This document shows positions 15,900 to 24,595 of a stretch of 52,515 bases of DNA, one piece after another (positions within the stretch are counted from its first letter, which is position 1; the number at the start of each line of letters is the position of its first letter). The notes beneath the pieces were generated by a model. The model had not been told where the DNA came from and searched no databases. It worked only from the letters and a program-made list of their open reading frames with translations. The translations under genes were made by a program, and so were the position numbers. Source of the stretch: an uncultured Eggerthellaceae bacterium (lineage in GTDB: Bacteria > Actinomycetota > Coriobacteriia > Coriobacteriales > Eggerthellaceae); assembly GCA_903789375.1 (NCBI GenBank), contig CAIFEB010000011.1, positions 1 through 52,515 of the forward strand, given 5' to 3'.

Positions 15900-16845
15900 A
15901 GTGCTCGCCCAAATGCAGCCCCTGCTGAACAGTCATCAACTCAAGCAGCTTGCAATATCACTGAAAGCTGCATTCAGCAACGCCAAGCACCCTTCAAGCG
16001 AAGACCCAGATGATCTCCTTTCACTTTTCATCACTGCAAAGCAGGTCGAAGGCTGTTCACCCAAGACACTTGCCTATTACCGCACCACACTCGAACGCAT
16101 GTCAGTCGCAATCTCCAAACCGTACACGCAAGTGACAAGCGACGACCTACGCTCCTATCTAAACGGTTACGGCGCTAAAAACGGCGCAGGTAACGTCACC
16201 ATCGACAACATCCGCCGTATCATGTCGAGCTTCTTCTCGTGGCTTGAGGACGAGGACTATGTAATCAAAAGCCCGGTACGGCGTATACACCGCGTAAAGT
16301 GTGCGCAGGTCACAAAAGAGGTTCTTACCGATGAGCAGTTGGAGAGCCTGCGCGACGGATGCACTTGCGTACGTGATCTCGCAATGGTCGAAATGCTAGC
16401 GTCAACAGGCATGCGCGTCGGAGAGCTTGTGGGCCTCGATCTAGCCGACGTAAATCTGCAGGAACGAGAATGTATTGTCACGGGTAAGGGTAACAAGCAG
16501 CGTCCCGTCTACTTCGACGCTCGTACGAAACTGCGGCTCACTGAGTATCTCGCGCTGCGGCAAGACGACAGTCCAGCACTCTTCGTTTCGTTAAAGGGCA
16601 AACCCAAGCGCATGACGGTTGGAAATGTTGAAACGCGCATAAGAGAGCTGGGGAGAGTAACTAACGCGGGCCACGTTCATCCGCACAAATTCCGGCGTAC
16701 GCTCGCCACGCGTGCCATTGACAAGGGCATGCCCATTGAACAAGTGCAAAAGCTCCTAGGTCATGCAAAAATAGACACGACCATGCGTTATGCAATGGTT
16801 GACCAGAACAACGTGAAGGCATCTCACAGGAAGTATCTGGAATGA
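15880..16845 (+). CDS. Tyrosine recombinase of the hsdS inversion system
   Basis: A 321-residue XerC/D-like site-specific recombinase. The ATG at 15880 is preceded by AAAGGA seven bases upstream; the longer open frame contains no better start. The N-terminal SAM-like core-binding domain spans about residues 45-130. The catalytic residues are visible: Arg in STGMRVGEL, Lys in GKGNKQRPV, His and Arg in HPHKFRRTLATR, His in LLGHAKIDTTMRY and the nucleophile Tyr just after it. It sits between the two sets of inverted sites inside a type I R-M locus, the position occupied by CreX/PsrA-type recombinases in known hsdS-shuffling loci. The stop overlaps the start of the N2 module (ATGA). It lacks signs of a phage integrase such as an adjacent att site or excisionase. 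Confidence 0.92.
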   Translation: MDTIINTVLAQMQPLLNSHQLKQLAISLKAAFSNAKHPSSEDPDDLLSLFITAKQVEGCSPKTLAYYRTTLERMSVAISKPYTQVTSDDLRSYLNGYGAKNGAGNVTIDNIRRIMSSFFSWLEDEDYVIKSPVRRIHRVKCAQVTKEVLTDEQLESLRDGCTCVRDLAMVEMLASTGMRVGELVGLDLADVNLQERECIVTGKGNKQRPVYFDARTKLRLTEYLALRQDDSPALFVSLKGKPKRMTVGNVETRIRELGRVTNAGHVHPHKFRRTLATRAIDKGMPIEQVQKLLGHAKIDTTMRYAMVDQNNVKASHRKYLE

Positions 16846-17387
16846 AACTCGGTGATATAGTCACCCTCGTCAGAGGCAATACATACAGAAGCTCGTTGTT
16901 ATCGGAAACCGAAGGCCCCGTGCTGCTTGGCCTAGGCAGCATACAGAAGAATGGCGGTTTTAAGTACAGCGCGTGGAAGCACTATCCTGGAGAGTCCAAT
17001 CCCAATATCCTCCTTCACCCAGGCGACTTATATGTCTCGTTAAAGGACCTAACTCAATCATGTGATCTCCTCGGCGCAGTCGCTCGCGTCCCGAAAGACA
17101 TACGCGTTGGTCGACTAACGCAGGATACTGTGAAGCTTCAATTCAATGACAATGCAGGCTCAAGAGAGCGCAGTTACGTGTATTGGGGGCTGAGGACACC
17201 TCAGTACCGTTCCTACTGCAAGGCAATGGGTATTGGGACAACAAACATGTCCCTAGCCCGCAAGGATTTCCTCTCTTGGACGCTGCCGATGCGGTCGCAA
17301 TTAAATGATGTTCTTATTGACACGTTCGAAGCCATAGACTCAAAGATTGAGGCCAATAACCTCACAAATGGCTATTTGGCGACGTAG
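16842..17387 (+). CDS. hsdS N-terminal module (N2), type I restriction specificity half-protein
   Basis: A 181-residue half-HsdS coupled to the recombinase gene through an ATGA overlap, with AGGAAG upstream. It contains one target-recognition domain (MKLGDIVTLVRGNTYRSS through SLARKDFLSWTLP) and the start of the central spacer helix (IDTFEAIDSKIEANN). It then enters inversion site 3, reading NGYLAT and stopping at once. The 175 residues before the shared Asn match the 174 residues of the corresponding half of the complete hsdS. In the present orientation it is a single-TRD protein. Inversion between sites 3 and 4 would join it to module C1, and inversion between sites 2 and 3 would join it to C2, each giving a 385-residue HsdS. 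Half-HsdS proteins can dimerise in some systems, so it may not be inert. Confidence 0.88.
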   Translation: MKLGDIVTLVRGNTYRSSLLSETEGPVLLGLGSIQKNGGFKYSAWKHYPGESNPNILLHPGDLYVSLKDLTQSCDLLGAVARVPKDIRVGRLTQDTVKLQFNDNAGSRERSYVYWGLRTPQYRSYCKAMGIGTTNMSLARKDFLSWTLPMRSQLNDVLIDTFEAIDSKIEANNLTNGYLAT

Positions 17388-18516
17388 GCAACTTGATTTT
17401 CGAGACGTCAATCTCACCTGACATAAGCTTGGGAAGGAGGGCGTCGCGAAGTTCTGAGAGAATCGCGTTTTGCCTGCTGTTTGCGCATAGCCTTTCCGCA
17501 GCGGAGGTAAGTAACGCGAGGCCTTGTGCATTACATTGCCTTGAGACCGGATACTCCATCATCTGCTTTTTGTCGCCACGGGGCATCTTGGTCCCCTTCG
17601 AGCCTTGCATCACGAAGTCAAAGAATGAGTCCGACCTGATAAGCGAATAGACATATGCAGCGTCTTGCCTATCGTTTGCTCTAAAGACAATTACATCCCC
17701 TGAGCAAGTGCCGCTCTGGTCAGCAAGCCAGACCTTCTTGAAGTAGGGCCGAATGTTTGACATGAGCGTATCGCCAGCCTTGTATGCAGTCACCTTCCCG
17801 GTTGACGGCAATGATGACGTCGTTTGGCGGCCGCCTTTGTTTGGCAGAAGTGACTCCGTCGAAACATAGCTGTCAAACTGCGCCTCATCACAAGGAACCT
17901 TGTCGTTCACCTGATGACAAATGTCCGCGAGCTTGCCTAGACTGTCCACCTGCTGCGCTGCCATCGATTCGCAAAGCTCGCCCAAATAGCCATTTGCACG
18001 AGCGTTAGTGATTATCTTTTTATCAAAGGCACTTAGTATTCTTGTTATGCGCAGCTGTAGATCCATGTCAGGCAAATCGAAGACAAAAGACCCGACAGAC
18101 CGTGCAGAGATGTTCGCCTGTACAGAGTGGCTATCAATATGTGTCAGAAGATGCTCGTGAAAGCCAGCAGAGTTCAGAACGAACCAAAGATAGTCCTTAT
18201 CAATCATTGGCTTCGGCCTAAGACCGAGCACCCGCTGATTGAGATAAGCGATACCACGCACAAGCCGACCGACTTTTCCAATTGAACCAGTCATGGCCAA
18301 GTAGTAGTCGCCTTCACAGACGCGGTATTTATCGAGTTTGCCCGCAGGGTATGCATCAATATTGACGCCTGGAAACGTACCGGGATCACCCTCCCGAGAT
18401 ACGTTGGTGATTTTAATTGCCTTGCTAGCGTAGTCGCCAAAATCCTTCGACTTGAAGGCGAAGCCCGGTGTTAAATCTGCAACGTCAGAGAGCTGCACGG
18501 GTCGGCTACATCCCAT
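17362..18516 (-). CDS. hsdS: Type I restriction-modification specificity subunit HsdS (complete, N1-C1)
   Basis: A 384-residue specificity subunit with two target-recognition domains. TRD1 runs from VQLSDVADLTPGFAFKS to FVFDLP; the central conserved helix is LRITRILSAFDKKI followed by NARANGYLGELCESM. TRD2 runs from LGKLADICHQ to MMEYPVS and ends with the conserved LRDALLPKLMSGEIDVSK. I place the start at 18516 (MGCSRPVQ), overlapping the hsdM stop by 11 bases; a longer frame to 18591 lies inside hsdM. Site 4 falls exactly at the Asn-Gly-Tyr-Leu codons (residues 175-178). The stop codon abuts site 3, so the whole second half is an invertible cassette. With HsdM it forms the methyltransferase, and with HsdR the restriction complex. 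Confidence 0.94.
   Translation of the reverse strand: MGCSRPVQLSDVADLTPGFAFKSKDFGDYASKAIKITNVSREGDPGTFPGVNIDAYPAGKLDKYRVCEGDYYLAMTGSIGKVGRLVRGIAYLNQRVLGLRPKPMIDKDYLWFVLNSAGFHEHLLTHIDSHSVQANISARSVGSFVFDLPDMDLQLRITRILSAFDKKIITNARANGYLGELCESMAAQQVDSLGKLADICHQVNDKVPCDEAQFDSYVSTESLLPNKGGRQTTSSLPSTGKVTAYKAGDTLMSNIRPYFKKVWLADQSGTCSGDVIVFRANDRQDAAYVYSLIRSDSFFDFVMQGSKGTKMPRGDKKQMMEYPVSRQCNAQGLALLTSAAERLCANSRQNAILSELRDALLPKLMSGEIDVSKIKLPTSPNSHL
17365..17378 (+). repeat. Inversion site 3 (forward orientation)
   Basis: CAAATGGCTATTTG. On the plus strand it encodes the end of module N2 (NGYL). On the minus strand it encodes the last residues of the complete hsdS. Confidence 0.85.
17983..17996 (-). repeat. 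Inversion site 4 (reverse orientation)
   Basis: The plus strand reads CAAATAGCCATTTG, the perfect reverse complement of site 3. It lies at residues 175-178 of the complete hsdS, at the junction of modules N1 and C1. Confidence 0.85.
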
Positions 18517-20044
18517 ACCCGATCGCCTCCAGGTTCTTCTTGATTTCCTCCTGCAAACGATTGGATTCCTCGAAGCATTTCGAGAGCTCACCGGTGAGTC
18601 GTTTCATCTTCTCATCGAAGGGCTCACCGTCGTCTTCCTCATCCGCAATGCCAACATACCTGCCCGGCGTCAGTATGTAGTCCTGCTTGTCTATGTCATC
18701 GAGCGAGGCCGCAGCGCTGAAGCCTTTCTCTTCTTCAAGCTCGCCTTTACGGAATGCGTCGAACGCTCCGGCGATTTTCGCCACATCATCATCTTGAAGT
18801 TCCCGAAGACGACGCGTCACCATTTTGCCAAGCTCGCGCGCGTCGACGAACAGAACCTTGCCTGCCTCTTCAGCTCGGTTCTTCTTGTCCTTGTCGATGA
18901 TCCAAAGGCAAGCGGGAATGCCCGTCCCGTAGAACAGTTTGTCGGGCAGCGCGACAATTCCCTCTACCAGGTCGTCTTTCACGATGTTTGCACGAATATC
19001 GCCCTCGCCGCTTTGCTGGCTCGAAAGCGAGCCATTGGCGAGAACAAGGCCGAGTCTTCCCCTGCCATTCAGGTGCCATATCATGTGCTGCATCCAAGCG
19101 AAGTTCGCATTGCCGACAGGAGGCGCACCGTACTTCCAACGAACATCTTCACGAAGCGCTTCCCCGCCCCAGTTGCTCATGTTGAAGGGAGGGTTCGCCA
19201 GAATGAAGTCGAACTTCTCATTTCGATGCTGATCGTTGGTGAACGTGTCAGCGTAGGTGCCCAAATCGGCTTCAATGCCGCGAATGCCCAGATTCATCTT
19301 GGCGAGCTTCCAGGTGTTCGCATTGCTTTCCTGGCCGAAGACCGTAATGTCGCGCACGACATTGCCGCCATGCGATTCGACGAATTTCGCGGACTGAACG
19401 AACATGCCGCCCGAACCGCAGCACGGGTCATACACACGCCCATGGAACGGCTGGATAATCTCGACAAGCGTTCGAACGATGCACGAAGGGGTATAGAACT
19501 CGCCAGCGTTTTTGCCCTCAAGGGATGCGAACTGAGACAGGCAGTACTCGTACACGCGCCCGAGCAGATCCTTCTCGTTTTCGCCATCCGCCATCTGGAC
19601 GTTGGTGAACAGATCGACCACTTCGCCCAATCGTCGCTTGTCCAACTCGGGACGTGCGTAGTTCTTCGGTAGCACATCTTTGAGCGAATCGTTCTCTCGC
19701 TCGATGGCGCGCATCGCCTCGTCAATGACTTGGCCGATTTCAGGCGCATGCGCCTCGGCGGCGATATGGGACCAGCGCGCTGCCTCAGGCACGTAGAATA
19801 CGTTTTCCTCCAGATAGAAGTCGCGATCTTCCTCGAACCCTTCGTCTTCGGCCACAAGTTCTTGATACCGCTGGTCAAAGCTGTCGGAAAGGTATTTCAA
19901 AAAGATGAGTCCTAGCACCACGTTCTTGTATTCGGCAGCATCGACGTTACCACGCAGTGCATTGGCGGCCGTCCACAGCTGCTGCTCAAAGCCCACATCC
20001 GCCGTATTCGATTCTTTGCTCTTCGTCTTTCTCGAGCGCGCCAT
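18506..20044 (-). CDS. hsdM: Type I restriction-modification DNA methyltransferase subunit HsdM
   Basis: A 512-residue N6-adenine methyltransferase subunit. The N-terminal helical domain (FEQQLWTAANALRG) is followed near residue 180 by GEFYTPSCIVRTLVEII, the SAM-binding motif I (VYDPCCGSGGMFV) and the catalytic motif IV NPPFNMSNW. The length and order are standard. It uses SAM to methylate adenines in the sequence chosen by HsdS. It is downstream of hsdR on the same strand with an 11-base gap, and its stop overlaps the hsdS start, so R, M and S should be made from one transcript. Base composition is visibly lower in GC than the flanking housekeeping genes. Confidence 0.97.
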   Translation of the reverse strand: MARSRKTKSKESNTADVGFEQQLWTAANALRGNVDAAEYKNVVLGLIFLKYLSDSFDQRYQELVAEDEGFEEDRDFYLEENVFYVPEAARWSHIAAEAHAPEIGQVIDEAMRAIERENDSLKDVLPKNYARPELDKRRLGEVVDLFTNVQMADGENEKDLLGRVYEYCLSQFASLEGKNAGEFYTPSCIVRTLVEIIQPFHGRVYDPCCGSGGMFVQSAKFVESHGGNVVRDITVFGQESNANTWKLAKMNLGIRGIEADLGTYADTFTNDQHRNEKFDFILANPPFNMSNWGGEALREDVRWKYGAPPVGNANFAWMQHMIWHLNGRGRLGLVLANGSLSSQQSGEGDIRANIVKDDLVEGIVALPDKLFYGTGIPACLWIIDKDKKNRAEEAGKVLFVDARELGKMVTRRLRELQDDDVAKIAGAFDAFRKGELEEEKGFSAAASLDDIDKQDYILTPGRYVGIADEEDDGEPFDEKMKRLTGELSKCFEESNRLQEEIKKNLEAIGYGM

Positions 20045-20055
20045 ACCTTGTCCTC

Positions 20056-23000
20056 CTAGGCCGCGTTATCAGCCCACATCTCGCATTGTTCCATCACAGT
20101 TGAAAGCGCATCATCCATTCCCTCAGGGGGATACTTATGATCCCTGAGCAGACGCTTGATCGCCACACGCATCGCAGCGCGTGCACTCTTCTTTCGCTGC
20201 CAATCAACCGTACGCAGCTCCCGCATCTTCTGGGTAAGCTCCTGCGTAATCGCTACCAGCTCTTCGTTCCGGTCCTTGTAAAAGTCGGCAACCGCCCGCT
20301 TTTGCGTCAGAGCCTCGTAGAACGCGTACTCTTCGTCGGAGAGTCCCAGCGCCCGAGCCTCATCGCTGTCGGCCATCATCTCCTTTGCCATCTGCAGCAT
20401 CTCCTCGAACACCTCGGCATTCGTAAGCTGCCCATTGAGATAGCCGTTCACCATGCGCTGCATAAGCTCGGAATACTTCTTCGCCTGGGTCACGCTCTTC
20501 TTGCGATAGCCCTTGATCTGATCATCGAGAAGCTTCCGAAGCAGCTCAACGGCAAGATTGCGCTCTTTCATATTCTGCAGACTCTTGAGAAACTTTGGGT
20601 CGAAGATGGATATCGCTTCATCCTCCACCTTGAACAGGTCGATGACACCGCTCGAATGCACGATGTTCTGCTCGAGAAGCGTATTGATACGTTCGTTTAC
20701 CTGTTTGAGCGTCAGCTTCTTCCTTCTGTCGCTTGACGGATTGCCTCCCATTTCCGTGAGCTGCACGATCAGCTCACGCACTACCTGAAAGTAACCTGCC
20801 TCCGTGCGTTCTTCATCGGTCGCTCGGCTCTTCGAAAGCCCATATGCTTTGAGCATGATGCCGGCTTGTTCCACGAATTCGCGGGTGGCGTCCTCGTTGA
20901 CGGGAGCAAGGATGTGATTAACGCCGCCGGTGATCAATTCGCTTCTTCGCGCTGCGGAGTCCGTGGTCAAAAACTCGGAGTAGTCATAGCCGAACATCTT
21001 GTCCCGACATACGGCAAGCTTCTCAAGGAACTTCGGATAAGCCGTCTCGGCAACATCCATGTTGCCGTAGTTCTTCTGGTCTCGCATGGTGTAATCGCGC
21101 ATAGCGCGCTTCAGCGCGTTGGCGATGCCAACGTAATCAACGACAAGACCGCCGACTTTGTCTTGATACACACGGTTTACGCGAGCAATAGCCTGCATGA
21201 GGTTGTAGCCGCGCATAGGCTTGTACACGTACATCGTTGCAAGACTCGGTACGTCAAACCCAGTCAGCCACATGTCCACAACAATGACGATTTTGAGCGG
21301 ATCCTCGTCATCTTTGAAGCGCTTTGCCATCTTCTTGATATGCGCTTTATTCCCGACGATGTCGAACCACCACTCGGGATCCTTGTTCGACATCGTCATC
21401 ACTACGCCGATTTTGCCTTCGTCTTTCCACTGAGGACGCAGCTCGTTGCAAATCTTCTGGTAGATTGCCATAGCAACTGGGCGCGAATAGGCAACGATCA
21501 TCGCCTTGCCGGTAAGCTCGTGCTCGCGATTGCGCTCGTAATGTTGGACGATGTCCTTGCAAAGTGCATCGATAACCTCCGGAGCGCCGAGTACGGCATC
21601 GAGATTTGCGAACTCGCGCTTGCTCGCGTCAATCGTCTCCGCATTCGCTTCCTCGGTCAGTCGCTCGTATTCGGCATCCACTTTCGAGAGCACGTCGTCA
21701 TCCAGCTTGAGCGCCACAACACGGCTCTCGTAATACACCGGCCGCGTCGCGTCATCTTCAACTGCCTGAGTCATGTCGTAGACGTCGATATAGTCACCGA
21801 ACACCTCGCGCGTCGAACGGTCCTCGGTGGAAAGGGGCGTTCCGGTGAATCCAACGAACGTCGCATGCGGCAAAGCGCGCCGCACGAGTAATGCCGTGCC
21901 GACGTGTCTTTTGCCCTCCCTGTCGTACTTCTCTTCAAAGCCGTACTGCCCACGATGCGCCTCGTCCACCATGACCACGATATTTTCGCGGTCCGAAAGC
22001 GCAGTATCTTCTTCCTCGAACTTTTGCATCGTTGTGAACACGATACCGTTCACTTTGAGCTTGCTTATCTGGTGGGCAAGGTCGGCTCTGCTCGCAGCTT
22101 GAACAGGCGTTTGTCGCAGAAAGTCCGAGCATTCGGAGAACTGGTTGAAGAGCTGAGAATCAAGATCGTTGCGGTCGGTGATGACCACGATGGTTGGACT
22201 TTCGAGCTCCTCTTCCAATAGGTGGGCAAGAAACACCATCGAAAGCGATTTGCCCGAACCCTGCGTATGCCAGAACACGCCCCCACGCCCGTCGCCGCCA
22301 ATCGCTTCTCGCACATTCTCGATGGCTTTCTTCACAGCGAAATACTGATGATAGGCGGCGAGGATTTTCTTATCGTCAGAAAACAGGATGAAGTTCTTAA
22401 CGATGTCTATAAGACGCGCCTTGGTAAACATGCCGTCCAGAGGAGTCTTCCAGTCGGCGAATTGGGTCGCCTCGTAATTGCCATCGACGCTCTTCCATGC
22501 AACAAAACGCGATTCATCTGCGGTTATCGTGCCAATTTTAGTTTCAAGCATGTCGCTGACCACGCAAAAAGCGTTGTACACGAAAAGCGTTGGGATCTGA
22601 CGCTTGTAGTTCTGAATCTGCTGATACGCATCCTCGTTGTCCGCCTCTGCTCGTGCAGGGGATTTGAGCTCGAATACGACTAAAGGGAGCCCGTTGACGA
22701 ACACGATAATATCGGGGCGTTTGTTCGTCCCCGCCTCCACGTACGTCCACTGGTTTACGACATGAAAGGTATTTCGCTCCGGGTTCTCGTAGTCGACCAA
22801 ATGCACGATCTCTGTTTTCTCGCGCTTGCCATCGAACCAGCGCGTCTCGATGCCGTTTTGCAGCATGTCCATGAATACGCGATTCTTTGCAACAAGATCA
22901 CTGCCTTCGATTTCCTTAAGTTGTCGTATCGCCTGCTCGATGACACGTTGATCGAGCTTCTGATTGACGGCGCACAATGCGGGAACTATGACTTCGGGCA

Positions 23001-23151
23001 AGAAGGCATCGTCGTAACGGTCGCTGGTGCGAGGCACATCTGGCCCGTGGAGCCATTCATAGCCTTCCTCGTCGCGCAGGTGCTCGCAAATGCCTTGTTC
23101 GTATGCGTCTTCGTTGAAGATGCTAACGGACGAATATTCAAGCTGTCCCAT
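20056..23151 (-). CDS. hsdR: Type I restriction endonuclease subunit HsdR
   Basis: A 1031-residue translocase/nuclease subunit. I choose the ATG at 23151, where AGAAGG sits six bases upstream and the protein begins MGQLEYSSVSIFNEDAYEQ; a 39-residue longer frame to 23268 has an unrelated N-terminus. The PD-(D/E)XK nuclease is seen in RPDIIVFVNGLPLVVFELK. The SF2 motor shows WHTQGSGKSLSM (Walker A), VDEAHRGQYG (motif II) and GFTGTPLS (motif III). The C-terminal helical region contacts HsdM. With HsdM and HsdS it translocates and cuts unmethylated DNA at a distance from the recognition site. No frameshift or premature stop is seen, so the subunit should be active. Confidence 0.96.
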   Translation of the reverse strand: MGQLEYSSVSIFNEDAYEQGICEHLRDEEGYEWLHGPDVPRTSDRYDDAFLPEVIVPALCAVNQKLDQRVIEQAIRQLKEIEGSDLVAKNRVFMDMLQNGIETRWFDGKREKTEIVHLVDYENPERNTFHVVNQWTYVEAGTNKRPDIIVFVNGLPLVVFELKSPARAEADNEDAYQQIQNYKRQIPTLFVYNAFCVVSDMLETKIGTITADESRFVAWKSVDGNYEATQFADWKTPLDGMFTKARLIDIVKNFILFSDDKKILAAYHQYFAVKKAIENVREAIGGDGRGGVFWHTQGSGKSLSMVFLAHLLEEELESPTIVVITDRNDLDSQLFNQFSECSDFLRQTPVQAASRADLAHQISKLKVNGIVFTTMQKFEEEDTALSDRENIVVMVDEAHRGQYGFEEKYDREGKRHVGTALLVRRALPHATFVGFTGTPLSTEDRSTREVFGDYIDVYDMTQAVEDDATRPVYYESRVVALKLDDDVLSKVDAEYERLTEEANAETIDASKREFANLDAVLGAPEVIDALCKDIVQHYERNREHELTGKAMIVAYSRPVAMAIYQKICNELRPQWKDEGKIGVVMTMSNKDPEWWFDIVGNKAHIKKMAKRFKDDEDPLKIVIVVDMWLTGFDVPSLATMYVYKPMRGYNLMQAIARVNRVYQDKVGGLVVDYVGIANALKRAMRDYTMRDQKNYGNMDVAETAYPKFLEKLAVCRDKMFGYDYSEFLTTDSAARRSELITGGVNHILAPVNEDATREFVEQAGIMLKAYGLSKSRATDEERTEAGYFQVVRELIVQLTEMGGNPSSDRRKKLTLKQVNERINTLLEQNIVHSSGVIDLFKVEDEAISIFDPKFLKSLQNMKERNLAVELLRKLLDDQIKGYRKKSVTQAKKYSELMQRMVNGYLNGQLTNAEVFEEMLQMAKEMMADSDEARALGLSDEEYAFYEALTQKRAVADFYKDRNEELVAITQELTQKMRELRTVDWQRKKSARAAMRVAIKRLLRDHKYPPEGMDDALSTVMEQCEMWADNAA

Positions 23152-23443
23152 TCCCTGCCTTCTCAGTAGATGCGATAGAGCTGTTTCGAACTGCTTTAAG
23201 CACCACACGCGCATGCCAGTATTCGCAATTCTACCATCGGGATAGTTGATTTTAGAAAGGCCCAGCATCGTGCGTTGCTGTCTGGCCAGAACGGTTACTG
23301 CTCATCCTCTCAACGTGTCTCTCTTTTTCCTCGAAGTAGCATTCGCCATGTGCGCTTCCTACCCCACAACGCAAGCGTACGCCATATCGCTATCATTCTC
23401 CCAACGGCAATCCCGCAATCAACTCTGGCGAAAGGAACCGACC

Positions 23444-24298
23444 ATGCTCAGACGCGTAGAGAGCCAGGTGCAGGGGCACCGCACGACCGACGGCGCAGGC
23501 GTGAGCCTCGTGCGCGTGCTGGGAAACGAGACGTTCGACACCTTCGACCCGTTCCTGATGCTCGATGCGTTCGACTCCACCGACCCCGCCGACTACGTGG
23601 CCGGATTCCCCATGCACCCGCATCGCGGCATCGAGACCGTCACGTTCCTGTCGCAGGGGACGATCGTCCACGAGGACCATCTGGGCACGAAGGCCGCCAT
23701 CCACGACGGCGAGGCGCAGTGGCTCACCGCAGGGTCGGGCGCGTATCACTCCGAGATGCCCCAGCCCGCGCCGCGCATGCTCGGCATTCAGCTGTGGCTC
23801 AACATCCCCGCGCGCTCGAAGATGGCGGCCGACCCGTTCTACCACGGCATTCTCGCAGATGAAATCCAAGAGTTCGACCTGGGCGCGGGCATGCTGCGCC
23901 TCATCGCCGGCACGTACGCAGGGCACGCCGGCATCCAGGGAAAATACCTGCCGCTCGATTTCTATGACATCCACCTGGACGCGCACGGCTCCGTCGAGCT
24001 CCCCGTGCCCGGCGATGGGAAGTCGGCGATGGTGTTCACGCTCGACGGCGATGCGATCGTCAGCGGCACGCCCGTCGCCGCGAAGACCGCTGCCCGCCTG
24101 GGTGACGGCGACACCGCCACCATCGAGGCGGGTGACGAACCGATCGAGATCCTGTTCTTCTGCTCGATGCGGCTCGACGAGCCCATCGCCTGGTACGGGC
24201 CCATCGTCATGAGCACCCATCAGGAGCTGCTCGACGCGCTCGACGAGATCGACCTGGGCACGTTCATCAAGAAAACCGCGACGTACGAGAACAAGTAG
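23444..24298 (+). CDS. Pirin family protein
   Basis: A 284-residue bicupin. The ATG at 23444 is preceded by AAAGGAA. The first cupin carries the metal-ligand block FPMHPHRGIETVTFLSQG and the later H-x-E (YHSEMPQP) with QLWLNIP, all hallmarks of the pirin family. Some members are quercetin dioxygenases with iron or copper; others act as redox-sensing coregulators. The substrate here is unknown. It is the first GC-rich gene to the right of the restriction-modification island. Confidence 0.92.
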   Translation: MLRRVESQVQGHRTTDGAGVSLVRVLGNETFDTFDPFLMLDAFDSTDPADYVAGFPMHPHRGIETVTFLSQGTIVHEDHLGTKAAIHDGEAQWLTAGSGAYHSEMPQPAPRMLGIQLWLNIPARSKMAADPFYHGILADEIQEFDLGAGMLRLIAGTYAGHAGIQGKYLPLDFYDIHLDAHGSVELPVPGDGKSAMVFTLDGDAIVSGTPVAAKTAARLGDGDTATIEAGDEPIEILFFCSMRLDEPIAWYGPIVMSTHQELLDALDEIDLGTFIKKTATYENK

Positions 24299-24499
24299 GG
24301 CGCGCGCCGCCGCTTTCCCCTGGTGAACCGCAACGCTGCTACCATTTGCACGTGCGGTGCCGGCACCGGCGAAGAGCACCGCGCCCATCGCGCGCCGCGG
24401 CATGCCGGCTGCGCCGGCCCGCACGCACGACGCAGGCTGTGGCATGCCGATCGTCCCAGCCCGCGCGCACGCGGGCACCCGCACGCGGACGCCCTTCCC

Positions 24500-24530
24500 T
24501 TGACTCTACAATAGTTGTAAGGTTTAGAAC
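24500..24530 (+). promoter_or_regulatory. MerR-type promoter/operator before the exporter gene
   Basis: TTGACT (24500-24505) and TAGAAC (24525-24530) are spaced by 19 bases rather than 17. The spacer holds the dyad TACAA-TAG-TTGTA (24507-24519). A long spacer filled by a dyad is the standard architecture of promoters activated by MerR-family regulators, and a BmrR-like regulator is encoded 1.5 kb downstream. Confidence 0.6.
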
Positions 24531-24595
24531 ATACGCAGCGCACGCAAGGCGCTCACTGAGCCGCATCAATCTGACCTTACGAAAGACGGGGGATC

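Noticed and set aside
15880-16845. Reading the recombinase as a phage or integrative element integrase.
   Set aside because: No att repeats, excisionase or tRNA target; the position and four inverted sites in hsdS modules fit a local invertase.
20056-23268. HsdR starting at 23268 with 39 extra residues.
   Set aside because: The ATG at 23151 has a good ribosome site and matches the family start; the extra residues do not resemble HsdR.
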